From Pseudaminobacter sp040049255 (lineage in GTDB: Bacteria > Pseudomonadota > Alphaproteobacteria > Rhizobiales > Rhizobiaceae), in assembly GCF_040049255.1 (NCBI RefSeq), contig NZ_JBDZDR010000003.1:558001-622000 (forward strand): a stretch of 64,000 nucleotides of DNA, in the 5' to 3' direction. The notes beneath the pieces are model-generated. The model was not told the DNA's origin. It saw only the letters and a program-made list of their open reading frames with translations, and made no database searches. Numbering within the stretch: position 1 is the stretch's first letter; every line of letters starts with the position of its first letter. Shown here one piece after another: positions 1 to 7,897 of this stretch. The translations under genes and the position numbers were made by a program.

Positions 1-420
1 AAGGGCACCTATGTGCGCTCGCTGGCCCGCGACATGGGCCGCGACCTCGGCTGCTACGGCCACATCGCCGCGCTGCGGCGCACTGAGGTGGACCCCTTCA
101 CCGACGAGGATTTCGTCACGCTCAAGGAACTGGAAGCCGCGGCCCCTTCGGCCGAGGACAGGAATTCCGGCGCGGAACTCGATTTCAGCGCGCTCGACGA
201 GTTCCTGCTCGACACCGGTGCGGCGCTGGATTGCCTGCCCCAGGTGCCCGTCAACGACGACGCCGCAACGCGGATCAGGCTGGGCAACCCGGTGATCATC
301 CGTGGGCGCGACGCGCCGGTGGAAGCCGACGAGGCCTGCGTGACTTCGCGCGGCAAGCTGGTGGCGATCGGTGCGATCGAGGCCGGCATGTTCAAGCCGC
401 GCCGCGTTTTCACCGCGTGA
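1..420 (+). CDS. truB: tRNA pseudouridine(55) synthase TruB, C-terminal part (5' truncated by window edge)
   Basis: TruB makes pseudouridine 55 in the T-loop of tRNAs. The frame is open from base 1 and begins with KGTYVRSLARDMG, matching the KGTYIR motif of TruB that lies C-terminal to the catalytic Asp. The catalytic Asp itself is outside the window. About 139 residues remain, ending in a PUA-like tail (residues ALDCLPQVPV onward, and the terminal GMFKPRRVF). It is followed by rpsO and pnp, the usual truB-rpsO-pnp order in proteobacteria, which supports the call. The start is not visible. Confidence 0.93.
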   Translation, partial: KGTYVRSLARDMGRDLGCYGHIAALRRTEVDPFTDEDFVTLKELEAAAPSAEDRNSGAELDFSALDEFLLDTGAALDCLPQVPVNDDAATRIRLGNPVIIRGRDAPVEADEACVTSRGKLVAIGAIEAGMFKPRRVFTA

Positions 421-433
421 GGGTCGCTGGTTC

Positions 434-460
434 GGCCAGTTTGCATTAGCGCTGGCCTTT
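434..460 (+). terminator. possible hairpin terminator after truB
   Basis: GGCCAG (434-439) can pair with CTGGCC (452-457) across a 12-base loop, followed by TTTCC. The T run is short, so this may only attenuate read-through from truB into rpsO. Confidence 0.35.
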
Positions 461-586
461 CCACGCATTTTGGACTATATGCGCCGCAGCATTGTGCCAA
501 TGTGGCGCAGTGCATGCATCGGCCCCTGCTGGACGACATCCCGGCTGTGGGCGTCCCGTTTCCTCCAGATCGAAAGGAAAAACACG

Positions 587-856
587 ATGTCGATTACTGC
601 CGAACGCAAGAAGCAATTGATCGCGGAATTCGCCACCGTCCAGGGCGACACCGGCTCGCCGGAGGTCCAGGTCGCGGTTCTGTCCGAGCGGATCAAGAAC
701 CTGACCGAGCACTTCAAGGGCCACAAGAAGGACAACCATTCCCGCCGTGGTCTTTTGGCTCTGGTTTCGCAGCGCCGCAGCCTGCTTGACTACCTCAAGC
801 GCAAGGATGAGGCCCGCTACCAGACGCTGATCGAGAAGCTCGGCCTGCGTCGCTAA
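587..856 (+). CDS. rpsO: 30S ribosomal protein S15
   Basis: The 89-residue product is full length for S15, which binds the central domain of 16S rRNA early in 30S assembly. The protein shows the conserved GDTGSPEVQ stretch (residues 20-28), the HKKDNHSRRGLL segment (residues 46-57) and a basic C-terminus ending in LGLRR. The ATG follows a purine-rich GAAAGGAAAA sequence at a suitable distance, which rejects the longer in-frame extension upstream. It lies between truB and pnp, as in many proteobacteria. S15 regulates its own translation in several bacteria; no such RNA element was identified here. Confidence 0.98.
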   Translation: MSITAERKKQLIAEFATVQGDTGSPEVQVAVLSERIKNLTEHFKGHKKDNHSRRGLLALVSQRRSLLDYLKRKDEARYQTLIEKLGLRR

Positions 857-1176
857 CAGCTTGATCGGCGGACCTCGTCAAAAGGTCCGCCGATCTTCCA
901 TTCGGGGTCGGCCGCAGTGCCGGGTCCGCAGGCGTCAAGATGCCGGACGAGTTTCCTGGCACATCGGTCGCCGAACCGGTTCGGCAGGAGCAGAGGGCTC
1001 TGCTGGGCCGCCCATGGGACAGGTCATGGGGCAGGATTGCAGGATGCCTGGCGCGCTGTTGGCAGCGCAGAATGTCCAGACACCCCGTTGTCTTGCCCGT
1101 GGCTCGTCCGAAACAAGCCAGGGAAGAATGCGCTCGCATGTTGCGCGCTGCGCTTCCCGCATTCGAAGGACATGTC
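857..1176 (+). promoter_or_regulatory. rpsO-pnp intergenic leader with two hairpins
   Basis: This 320-base stretch has no convincing gene. It opens with a perfect 13-bp hairpin (863-875 with 883-895, 7-base loop) just after the rpsO stop and without a strong T run. A second hairpin, GCGCTG with CAGCGC around TTGG, lies at 1053-1068. In E. coli the equivalent region holds the rpsO terminator and an RNase III-cleaved hairpin through which PNPase represses its own synthesis. A similar role here is inference from position and structure. Confidence 0.55.
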
Positions 1177-3324
1177 ATGTTCAATCAGCACAAAGTGGAA
1201 ATCGAGTGGGCGGGACGTCCGCTTATCCTCGAAACCGGCAAGATCGCCCGTCAGGCCGACGCTGCCGTACTCGCCACCTATGGCGAGACGGTCGTTCTCG
1301 CCACCGTCGTCTCGGCCAAGGAGCCGAAGCCAGGCTTCGACTTCTTCCCGCTGACCGTCAACTACCAGGAAAAGACCTACGCTGCCGGCAAGATTCCCGG
1401 CGGCTATTTTAAGCGCGAAGGTCGCCCGAGCGAGAAGGAGACGCTGGTCTCCCGCCTCATCGATCGCCCGATCCGTCCGCTCTTTGCCGACGGCTACAAG
1501 AACGACACGCAGATCGTCGTCACCGTCGTCCAGCATGATCTCGAGAACGACCCGGACATCCTGTCGATCGTCGCCACCTCGGCGGCCCTGACGCTGTCGG
1601 GTGTCCCCTTCATGGGCCCGATCGGTGGCGCCCGCGTCGGCTACATCAACGGCGAATACGTGCTGAACCCGCACATCGACGAAATGCCGGAATCCAAGCT
1701 CGATCTCGTCGTCGCCGGCACCGGCGACGCCGTCCTGATGGTCGAGTCGGAAGCCCAGGAGCTTTCCGAGGATGTCATGCTCGGCGCCGTCATGTTCGGT
1801 CACAAGGGCTTCCAGCCGGTGATCGACGCCATCATCAAGCTGGCAGAAGTCGCAGCCAAGGAACCGCGCGAGCACAATCCGGAAGACCTTTCGGAACTCG
1901 AGAAGGAGATGCTGGGCATCGCCGAAACCGACCTGCGCGAAGCCTACAAGATCATCGACAAGCAGTCGCGCTATGCCGCTGTCGACGCAGCCAAGGCCAA
2001 GGTCAAGGAAGCCTTCGCTCCCGTGGGCGAAGAGGCTCCCAAGTGGTCGGCCGAGCAGGTCGCTACCGTGTTCAAGGAACTCCAGGCCAAGATCGTGCGC
2101 TGGAACATCCTCGACACCGGCTCGCGCATCGACGGCCGTGACCTCAAGACGGTCCGCAACATCGTCTCCGAGGTCGGCGTACTGCCCCGCACCCACGGCT
2201 CGGCGTTGTTCACCCGCGGCGAGACGCAGGCCCTGGTGGTCGCCACGCTCGGCACCGGCGAGGACGAGCAGTATGTCGACGCGCTGACGGGCATGTACAA
2301 GGAGACCTTCCTCCTCCACTACAACTTCCCGCCCTATTCCGTCGGCGAGACCGGCCGCATGGGTTCGCCCGGCCGTCGCGAGATCGGTCACGGCAAGCTT
2401 GCCTGGCGCGCCGTGCGTCCGATGCTGCCCTCCGCCGACCAGTTCCCCTACACGCTGCGCGTTGTCTCCGAGATCACCGAGTCCAACGGCTCGTCCTCGA
2501 TGGCGACCGTCTGCGGCACCTCGCTGGCGCTGATGGATGCGGGCGTTCCGCTCCAGAAGCCGGTGGCCGGCATCGCCATGGGCCTGATCAAGGAAGGCGA
2601 GCGCTTCGCGGTGCTCTCCGACATCCTTGGCGACGAGGACCATCTCGGCGACATGGACTTCAAGGTGGCCGGCACCTCCAACGGCATCACCTCGCTGCAG
2701 ATGGACATCAAGATCCACGGCATCACCGAGGAGATCATGCAGGTGGCGCTCGGCCAGGCCAAGGACGGCCGCCTGCACATCCTGGGCGAGATGTCCCACG
2801 CGCTTTCCGAAGGCCGCAAGGAACTCGGCGAGTTCGCGCCGCGCATCGAGGTTATGCACATCCCGACCGAAAAGATCCGCGACGTCATCGGCTCGGGCGG
2901 CAAGGTCATCCGCGAGATCGTGGAAAAGACCGGCGCCAAGATCAACATCGAGGACGATGGCACGGTCAAGATCGCTTCTTCGAACGCCAAGGAGATCGAG
3001 GCGGCCAAGAAGTGGATCCACACCATCGTGGCCGAGCCGGAAGTGGGCGAGATCTACGAGGGCACGGTCGTCAAGACCGCCGACTTCGGCGCGTTCGTTA
3101 ACTTCTTCGGTCCGCGTGACGGCCTGGTCCACATCTCCCAGCTTTCCAACGAGCGCGTCGGCAAGACCACCGACGTCGTCAAGGAAGGCCAGAAGGTGTT
3201 CGTCAAGCTGATGGGCTTCGACGAGCGCGGCAAGGTTCGCCTGTCGATGAAGATCGTCGACCAGGAAACCGGCAAGGAGATCGTCCGCGAGAAGAAGTCC
3301 GAGGACGAGGAATCCGTCGCCTGA
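1177..3324 (+). CDS. pnp: polyribonucleotide nucleotidyltransferase (PNPase)
   Basis: PNPase degrades RNA phosphorolytically from the 3' end as a trimer, often with RNase E in the degradosome. The 715-residue product has the full family layout: RNase PH domain 1 (about 1-140), a helical linker, RNase PH domain 2 (about 310-550), a KH domain with IGSGGKVIREI near residue 570, and an S1 domain containing VKTADFGAFV near 635. The ATG starting MFNQHKVEIEW was chosen because GAAGGA lies 7 bases upstream and the protein then has normal length. A longer in-frame opening starting near 940 looks like noncoding leader. An intrinsic terminator follows the stop. Confidence 0.98.
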   Translation: MFNQHKVEIEWAGRPLILETGKIARQADAAVLATYGETVVLATVVSAKEPKPGFDFFPLTVNYQEKTYAAGKIPGGYFKREGRPSEKETLVSRLIDRPIRPLFADGYKNDTQIVVTVVQHDLENDPDILSIVATSAALTLSGVPFMGPIGGARVGYINGEYVLNPHIDEMPESKLDLVVAGTGDAVLMVESEAQELSEDVMLGAVMFGHKGFQPVIDAIIKLAEVAAKEPREHNPEDLSELEKEMLGIAETDLREAYKIIDKQSRYAAVDAAKAKVKEAFAPVGEEAPKWSAEQVATVFKELQAKIVRWNILDTGSRIDGRDLKTVRNIVSEVGVLPRTHGSALFTRGETQALVVATLGTGEDEQYVDALTGMYKETFLLHYNFPPYSVGETGRMGSPGRREIGHGKLAWRAVRPMLPSADQFPYTLRVVSEITESNGSSSMATVCGTSLALMDAGVPLQKPVAGIAMGLIKEGERFAVLSDILGDEDHLGDMDFKVAGTSNGITSLQMDIKIHGITEEIMQVALGQAKDGRLHILGEMSHALSEGRKELGEFAPRIEVMHIPTEKIRDVIGSGGKVIREIVEKTGAKINIEDDGTVKIASSNAKEIEAAKKWIHTIVAEPEVGEIYEGTVVKTADFGAFVNFFGPRDGLVHISQLSNERVGKTTDVVKEGQKVFVKLMGFDERGKVRLSMKIVDQETGKEIVREKKSEDEESVA

Positions 3325-3350
3325 TCCAGGCAGCCGTCTGATATTTCGAG

Positions 3351-3378
3351 CGGGCGTCCCGAAAGGGGCGCCCGTTTT
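3351..3378 (+). terminator. intrinsic terminator of pnp
   Basis: CGGGCGTCCC pairs with GGGGCGCCCG (one G-U) around a GAAA tetraloop and is followed by TTTT. Confidence 0.85.
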
Positions 3379-3434
3379 CGTTTCGGCCGAGTTTTCGTTT
3401 GCATCGGTGGGGCGGAACCGACTACTTGCCCGTC

Positions 3435-4454
3435 ATGACCCGAGACACGCTGAAAACCCTGTTCCATCCATTCGAGGCGGAAGCGCTGCCGCTGCCTGCC
3501 GCAGGCGAGCGCGTGCTGTTTCTTGGCGCTGAGCCGGGTTTCCGTTTGCCTGATGGCTTCGAGGCCAAGCTGACGTTCGTCCAGGGATTTCGTCCCTGGT
3601 TCCGCCCCCTGGAGTCCTCCGAGGGGCGCGTGACGCCGTTGCTGGAAGGAGAGGGTTACGATGCTGCCCTCGTGCTCTGTGGCCGCCACAGGGGCGCCAA
3701 CGAGTTGATGATCGCCGAGGCTATTGAGCGGGTAGGCGAGGGCGGTCTGATATTGATAGCGGGCGGCAAGGACGACGGCATAGCCAGCCTGCGCAAGCGC
3801 CTGGGCGAGCTTGTCCCGATCGAAGACCAATTGCCCAAGCATCACGGCATTGCCTTCTGGCTGCGGCGGCCTGCGGAGGTGGCGGGCATCGTGGAGCAAC
3901 TGCGCGCCGGCAATGGCGAGCGGCTGCTCGAAGGGCGCTTCGTCACTGCGCCCGGAATGTTCTCGGCAGACGAGATCGATGCGGGCTCGAAGCTGCTGGT
4001 CGAAAACCTGCCGGACAAGGTGTTCGGCGCGGTCGCCGACTTCTGCGCCGGCTGGGGTTTTATCGCGGCCGAGCTTGCCGTGCGTTTTCCGAAGATGTTC
4101 ACGCTCGATCTCTACGAGGCCGATTTTGCGTCGCTCGAGGCAGCAAAGCGCAACCTCGCCGGCGTCGGCTCGATGCAGAAGAACTTCTTCTGGCACGATC
4201 TTCAGGGTGAGCCGGTTTCGCGCCGCTACGACTTCATCTTCATGAACCCGCCCTTTCACCAGCGCCGGGCTGCCGAGCCGGACATCGGGCAGGGCATGAT
4301 CAAGGCTGCCGCGGCAGCACTGAAGCCGGGTGGCCGGCTGATCATGGTCGCAAACCGCCAGCTTCCCTATGAGAAGACGATTTCGGCGGCCTTCTCGGAC
4401 CAGCGGGAACTGGCGAGGTCGAATCTATTCAAGGTGCTGAGCGCGCGCCGCTGA
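3435..4454 (+). CDS. class I SAM-dependent methyltransferase, RsmC-like (16S rRNA guanine-N2)
   Basis: The C-terminal half holds a Rossmann methyltransferase fold. A glycine-containing SAM loop lies in DFCAGWGFIAAELA (about residues 195-208), and the NPPFHQ motif (about 273-278) is typical of RsmC/RlmG-type enzymes that methylate the exocyclic amine of guanine in rRNA. The N-terminal half is the degenerate methyltransferase-like domain these enzymes use for substrate binding. Length (339 aa) fits RsmC. The start MTRDTLKTLFHPFE is favoured over an ATG 12 codons upstream because family similarity begins there; neither has a strong ribosome site. RsmC (G1207) is the likelier of the two functions. 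Confidence 0.8.
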   Translation: MTRDTLKTLFHPFEAEALPLPAAGERVLFLGAEPGFRLPDGFEAKLTFVQGFRPWFRPLESSEGRVTPLLEGEGYDAALVLCGRHRGANELMIAEAIERVGEGGLILIAGGKDDGIASLRKRLGELVPIEDQLPKHHGIAFWLRRPAEVAGIVEQLRAGNGERLLEGRFVTAPGMFSADEIDAGSKLLVENLPDKVFGAVADFCAGWGFIAAELAVRFPKMFTLDLYEADFASLEAAKRNLAGVGSMQKNFFWHDLQGEPVSRRYDFIFMNPPFHQRRAAEPDIGQGMIKAAAAALKPGGRLIMVANRQLPYEKTISAAFSDQRELARSNLFKVLSARR

Positions 4455-4477
4455 GCAGCCACTTCCTCACCGTCGCC

Positions 4478-4507
4478 AAAAGAAAACGGCCGGTGAAGCC
4501 GGCCGTT
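4478..4507 (-). terminator. intrinsic terminator of the fabA-fabB-fabI unit
   Basis: AACGGCCGG (4485-4493) pairs with CCGGCCGTT (4499-4507). On the minus strand the stem is followed by TTTTCTTTT, which orients it as the fabI terminator. It sits between convergent genes and may act on both strands. Confidence 0.85.
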
Positions 4508-4533
4508 CGCGTATCGATCATGAATAGTGGCGA

Positions 4534-5343
4534 TTATTCGCCGCTGTCGCTCTGCTTCAGCTCTTCCAGCGTCGGCATTGAGACGATGTGATAGCCCGAA
4601 TCCACATAATGGATTTCGCCGGTCACGCCCGAGGACAGGTCCGAAAGCAGGTAGAGCGCCGAGCCGCCGATCTCGTCGAGGGTGACAGTGCGGCGCAGCG
4701 GCGAATTGCGCTGCTGATAGGAGAACATGTGGCGCGCATCGGCAATGCCGGCGCCTGCCAGCGTGCGGACCGGGCCGGCCGAGATAGCGTTCACGCGGAT
4801 GCCGCGCGGGCCGTAGTCGTCGGCCAGATAGCGCACGCTGGCCTCCAGGCCGGCCTTGGCAACGCCCATCACATTGTAGTTCGGCATGACGCGCGTGGAG
4901 CCCGCATAGGTCAGGGTCAGCATCGAGCCGCCGTCCTTCATCAGGGCGGCCGCGTTGCGGGCCACTTCGGTGAAGGAGTAGCAGGAAATCACCATCGTGC
5001 GGATGAAGTTCTCGCGGGTGGTGTTGGCGTAGAGGCCCTTCAGCTCGTTCTTGTCGGAAAAACCGATCGCATGGACAATGAAGTCCAGGCCGCCCCATTT
5101 GTCGCCCAACGTCTCGAAAACCGAGCTGACGGAGGCACTGTCCTCGACGTCGCAGGGCAGGATCATCGTGGCGTTCACCTGCTCGGCCAGCGGCTTGACG
5201 CGCCGGCCAAACGCTTCGCCCTGATAGGTGAAGGCCATTTCGGCACCGTGGGCCGCAAGCTGCTTTGCGATGCCCCAGGCAATCGAGTGGTCATTGGCGA
5301 CGCCCATGACGAGGCCGCGCTTGCCTTTCATCAAACCTTCCAT
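4534..5343 (-). CDS. fabI: enoyl-[acyl-carrier-protein] reductase (NADH) FabI
   Basis: FabI reduces trans-2-enoyl-ACP in the last step of each fatty acid elongation cycle and is the target of triclosan-type inhibitors. The 269-aa short-chain dehydrogenase fold shows the FabI-type NADH loop GVANDHSIAWGIA (14-26). The catalytic residues Tyr146, Tyr156 and Lys163 (within YNVMGVAK) fall at the same numbers as in E. coli FabI. The start MEGLMKGKRG keeps that numbering; a second ATG four codons in is possible. The gene is the last of a fabA-fabB-fabI unit, 13 bases after fabB, so it serves the unsaturated branch and general elongation. Confidence 0.96.
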   Translation of the reverse strand: MEGLMKGKRGLVMGVANDHSIAWGIAKQLAAHGAEMAFTYQGEAFGRRVKPLAEQVNATMILPCDVEDSASVSSVFETLGDKWGGLDFIVHAIGFSDKNELKGLYANTTRENFIRTMVISCYSFTEVARNAAALMKDGGSMLTLTYAGSTRVMPNYNVMGVAKAGLEASVRYLADDYGPRGIRVNAISAGPVRTLAGAGIADARHMFSYQQRNSPLRRTVTLDEIGGSALYLLSDLSSGVTGEIHYVDSGYHIVSMPTLEELKQSDSGE

Positions 5344-5356
5344 CGGAAGAATATCC

Positions 5357-6577
5357 TCAGCCGTTGTAACGCTGGAAAACGAGCGTGGCGTTGGTGCCGC
5401 CGAAACCGAAGGAGTTCGACAGCACCGTGTCGATCTTTGCGTTGTCGATGCGCTTGCGCACGATCGGCATGCCTTCGAATTCCGGGTCGAGTTCCTCGAT
5501 ATGGGCGCTTTCGCCGATGAAACCGCCCTGCATCATCAGGATCGAGTAGATCGATTCCTGCACGCCGGCTGCGCCCAGCGAATGGCCGGTCAGAGACTTC
5601 GTCGAAGTGATGTTGGGCATCTTCTCGCCGAACACTTCGCGGATGGCGCTCATCTCCTTCGAATCGCCCACCGGCGTCGAGGTGCCGTGGGTGTTGATGT
5701 AGTCCACGGAGCCGGAGACGGTGGAGAGCGCCTGCTTCATGCAGCGCACAGCGCCTTCGCCCGAGGGCGCCACCATGTCATGGCCGTCGGAGGTCGCGCC
5801 ATAGCCGACCACCTCGGCGTAGATCTTGGCGCCGCGCGCCTTGGCGTGCTCCAACTCTTCCAGCACCAGCACGCCCGCGCCGCCGGCGATGACGAAACCA
5901 TCGCGGTTGGCGTCATAGGCGCGCGAGGCGACCGAAGCGCGGTCGTTGAATTTGGACGACATGGCGCCCATGGCGTCGAACAGGTCCGACATGGTCCAGT
6001 CGAGATCCTCGTGGCCGCCGGCGAAAACCATGTCCTGCTTGCCCCACTGGATCAGCTCGTAGGCATTGCCGATGCAATGCGCCGAGGTCGAGCAGGCCGA
6101 GGAGATCGAGTAGTTCACGCCGTGGATCTTGAACCAGGTGGCAAGCGTGGCCGAGGCGGTCGACGACATAGCCTTCGGCACGGCGAAAGGTCCGATCCGC
6201 TTGGGGCTGCCGTTCTTCAGCGTGGTCTCGGCGGCTTCAACGATGGTTCTGGTCGAGGGGCCGCCGGAGCCCATCACGATGCCGGTACGCTCGTTGGTGA
6301 TGTCGCCCTGTTCCAGGCCGGCATCTGCGATCGCCTGCTCCATGGCGACATGGTTCCAGGCGCCGCCGCGCGACAGGAAGCGCATGGCGCGGCGGTCGAC
6401 CAGCTCGGTCGGATCGAGCGTTGGCGCTCCCCATACCTGCGACCGGAAGCCGTGTTCTGCAAAGGACTCGGAGAAGCTGATGCCCGATTTGGCGTCGCGC
6501 AGAGAGGACTGCACCTCTTCGGCATTGTTTCCGATGGAAGATACGATACCCAGGCCCGTAACAACGACGCGTCTCAT
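5357..6577 (-). CDS. fabB: beta-ketoacyl-ACP synthase I FabB
   Basis: FabB condenses malonyl-ACP with acyl-ACP and is required to elongate the cis-3-decenoyl-ACP made by FabA. The 406-aa thiolase-fold protein carries nucleophile Cys162 (SSACSTSAH), a first active-site His in NTHGTSTPVGD (near 297), Lys in TKSLTGH and a second His there (near 332), giving the Cys-His-His triad of KAS I. Location directly after fabA (33-base gap) separates it from FabF, whose genes sit elsewhere with acpP. The start MRRVVVTGLGIVSS is the standard one. Confidence 0.97.
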   Translation of the reverse strand: MRRVVVTGLGIVSSIGNNAEEVQSSLRDAKSGISFSESFAEHGFRSQVWGAPTLDPTELVDRRAMRFLSRGGAWNHVAMEQAIADAGLEQGDITNERTGIVMGSGGPSTRTIVEAAETTLKNGSPKRIGPFAVPKAMSSTASATLATWFKIHGVNYSISSACSTSAHCIGNAYELIQWGKQDMVFAGGHEDLDWTMSDLFDAMGAMSSKFNDRASVASRAYDANRDGFVIAGGAGVLVLEELEHAKARGAKIYAEVVGYGATSDGHDMVAPSGEGAVRCMKQALSTVSGSVDYINTHGTSTPVGDSKEMSAIREVFGEKMPNITSTKSLTGHSLGAAGVQESIYSILMMQGGFIGESAHIEELDPEFEGMPIVRKRIDNAKIDTVLSNSFGFGGTNATLVFQRYNG

Positions 6578-6610
6578 GAGTGCTCCTTCAATGGCCGGCG
6601 CGACGCTGGG

Positions 6611-7126
6611 TCAGGCCGCCGCTTCCTTGAACAGGCCGACGCGAAGGTCAGTGGCCTTGTAGATGGTTTCGCCGTCGGCCTTCAGCCAGCCGTCGCCGAT
6701 GCCGAGCACCAGGCGGCCGCGCATGACGCGCTTGAAGTCGACGCCGTACTCGACCTTCTTGTTGGCGGGGGTGACCATGCCGGTGAACTTGACTTCGCCG
6801 GTCGACAGGGCGCGGCCCTTGCCGGGCTCGCCGAGCCAGCCGAGGAAGAACCCGCTGAGCTGCCACAGGGCATCGAGGCCGAGGCAGCCCGGCATCACCG
6901 GATCGTTGATGAAATGGCAGGGGAAGAACCAGAGGTCGCGGCTGATGTCGAGCTCGGCGCGCACGAAGCCCTTGTCGAACTCGCCGCCGGTGTCGCTGAT
7001 CTCCGTGATGCGATTGAACATCAGCATCGGCGGATAGGGAAGCTGCGCGTTGCCCGGGCCGAACAGTTCGCCGCGGGCGCAGGCAAGCAGCTCCTCGTAG
7101 TCGTAGCTGGATTTCGAAACCGCCAT
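6611..7126 (-). CDS. fabA: 3-hydroxydecanoyl-ACP dehydratase/isomerase FabA
   Basis: FabA dehydrates 3-hydroxydecanoyl-ACP and isomerises the product to cis-3-decenoyl-ACP, the branch point for unsaturated fatty acids. The 171-aa hot-dog protein has catalytic His71 (FPCHFINDP) and Asp85 (GLDALWQL), matching E. coli His70/Asp84. It is first in the fabA-fabB-fabI unit and is transcribed divergently from irr. The shared 237-base spacer holds palindromic elements. Iron or haem control of fabA through that spacer is possible but is inference. Confidence 0.97.
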   Translation of the reverse strand: MAVSKSSYDYEELLACARGELFGPGNAQLPYPPMLMFNRITEISDTGGEFDKGFVRAELDISRDLWFFPCHFINDPVMPGCLGLDALWQLSGFFLGWLGEPGKGRALSTGEVKFTGMVTPANKKVEYGVDFKRVMRGRLVLGIGDGWLKADGETIYKATDLRVGLFKEAAA

Positions 7127-7262
7127 AAATATCTTCCCCGTGTGGGTTCCGGACGTGCCGTACGTTCGCCCTGTTCAGTACCACAGACTGTTTCCGCTCG
7201 GAAACCGAAGTTTGCGATTAACCCGACCGCCTGTCCGGGTCAATGTGCGCCTATTGATCGCG

Positions 7263-7290
7263 TTGTCCTGACGGAATATATGTCAGACAA
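7263..7290. promoter_or_regulatory. near-palindrome in the fabA/irr divergent promoter region
   Basis: TTGTCcTGAC and GTCAGACAA form inverted arms, perfect apart from one bulged C, around a 9-base AT-rich centre. The position, about 75 bases before irr, fits an operator or promoter-overlapping site. It does not match the Irr ICE consensus and has the wrong spacing for RirA (TGA-N11-TCA rather than N9), so the binding protein is unknown. Confidence 0.45.
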
Positions 7291-7296
7291 GATATG

Positions 7297-7331
7297 GGCT
7301 TGCCGCATTCGTATATAGGCACGGGCAAGCC
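7297..7331 (+). promoter_or_regulatory. hairpin in the presumed irr leader
   Basis: GGCTTGCC (7297-7304) pairs perfectly with GGCAAGCC (7324-7331), leaving a 19-base loop with GTATATA. It ends about 30 bases before the irr start codon and has no T run, so it is more likely an operator or leader structure than a terminator. Confidence 0.4.
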
Positions 7332-7363
7332 TGCTTATTAGCTGGAGCGGACTTGGCAGATTG

Positions 7364-7792
7364 ATGGATTTGACCGTCCCCGACGAGATGGCGATAGAAC
7401 AGCGCGTGCGTGACGCGGGGCTGCGGCCGACGCGGCAACGAGTCGCGCTGGCCAATCTGCTGTTTGCCAAGGGCGACCGCCACCTGTCGGCCGAAGAGCT
7501 GCATGAGGAAGCGGTTGCGGCCGGTGTGCCGGTTTCGCTCGCCACGGTCTACAATGCCCTGCATCAGTTCACCGAGGCGGGCCTGCTGCGCATCCTGGCG
7601 GTCGAGGGGTCGAGAACCTATTTCGACACCAACACCTCCGACCACCACCATTTCTTCATCGAAGGCGAGAACAAGGTTTTCGACATCGTGTCCGGCCCGG
7701 TGAAGGTGCTCAACCTTCCGGAGCCGCCGGAAGGCCTGGAAATTGCCAACGTCGATATCGTGGTGCGCCTGCGCCCGAAGCGGCCGCGTTAG
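7364..7792 (+). CDS. irr: iron response regulator Irr (Fur family)
   Basis: Irr is the rhizobial Fur-family regulator that senses iron through haem and controls haem synthesis and iron uptake. The 142-aa protein has the Fur winged helix (about 15-85, including GLRPTRQRVAL and SLATVYNAL) and the diagnostic His triplet HHH at 94-96 that binds haem in Irr proteins. The GCPWHD haem regulatory motif of Bradyrhizobium Irr is absent, as in Rhizobium-type Irr. An ATG follows a TTG in frame; the ATG was taken. Position opposite fabA is the common arrangement in Rhizobiales. Autoregulation or RirA control is likely but not shown. Confidence 0.92.
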   Translation: MDLTVPDEMAIEQRVRDAGLRPTRQRVALANLLFAKGDRHLSAEELHEEAVAAGVPVSLATVYNALHQFTEAGLLRILAVEGSRTYFDTNTSDHHHFFIEGENKVFDIVSGPVKVLNLPEPPEGLEIANVDIVVRLRPKRPR

Positions 7793-7897
7793 ACCGACAC
7801 CCACTCGACAGCCCATCACGGCAGAAGCATGTCCGCTAGGATGCGCGGGGGAACCGCCTTGACCAGGCGGGTTACCCACGCTGGTTCGCCGGTCCAG

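Noticed and set aside
940..1176. A longer PNPase starting about 79 codons upstream
   Set aside because: The extension lacks similarity to any PNPase, would add to a normal-length protein, and the chosen ATG has a good ribosome site.
1024..3132. A 702-codon open frame on the minus strand opposite pnp
   Set aside because: It mirrors the codon pattern of pnp in a GC-rich genome, has no recognisable domain, and the plus-strand gene is certain.
7269..7285. RirA iron-responsive operator before irr
   Set aside because: The spacing is TGA-N11-TCA rather than the TGA-N9-TCA of the consensus.
5228..7318. A 696-codon plus-strand open frame across fabI, fabB and fabA
   Set aside because: It spans three unambiguous genes on the opposite strand, is rich in Arg, Gly and His and matches no family; it is an antisense composition artefact.
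7794..7890. A hairpin (AACCGCC with GGCGGGTT) after irr as terminator
   Set aside because: The pairing needs a bulge and no T run follows, so it was not listed as a feature.
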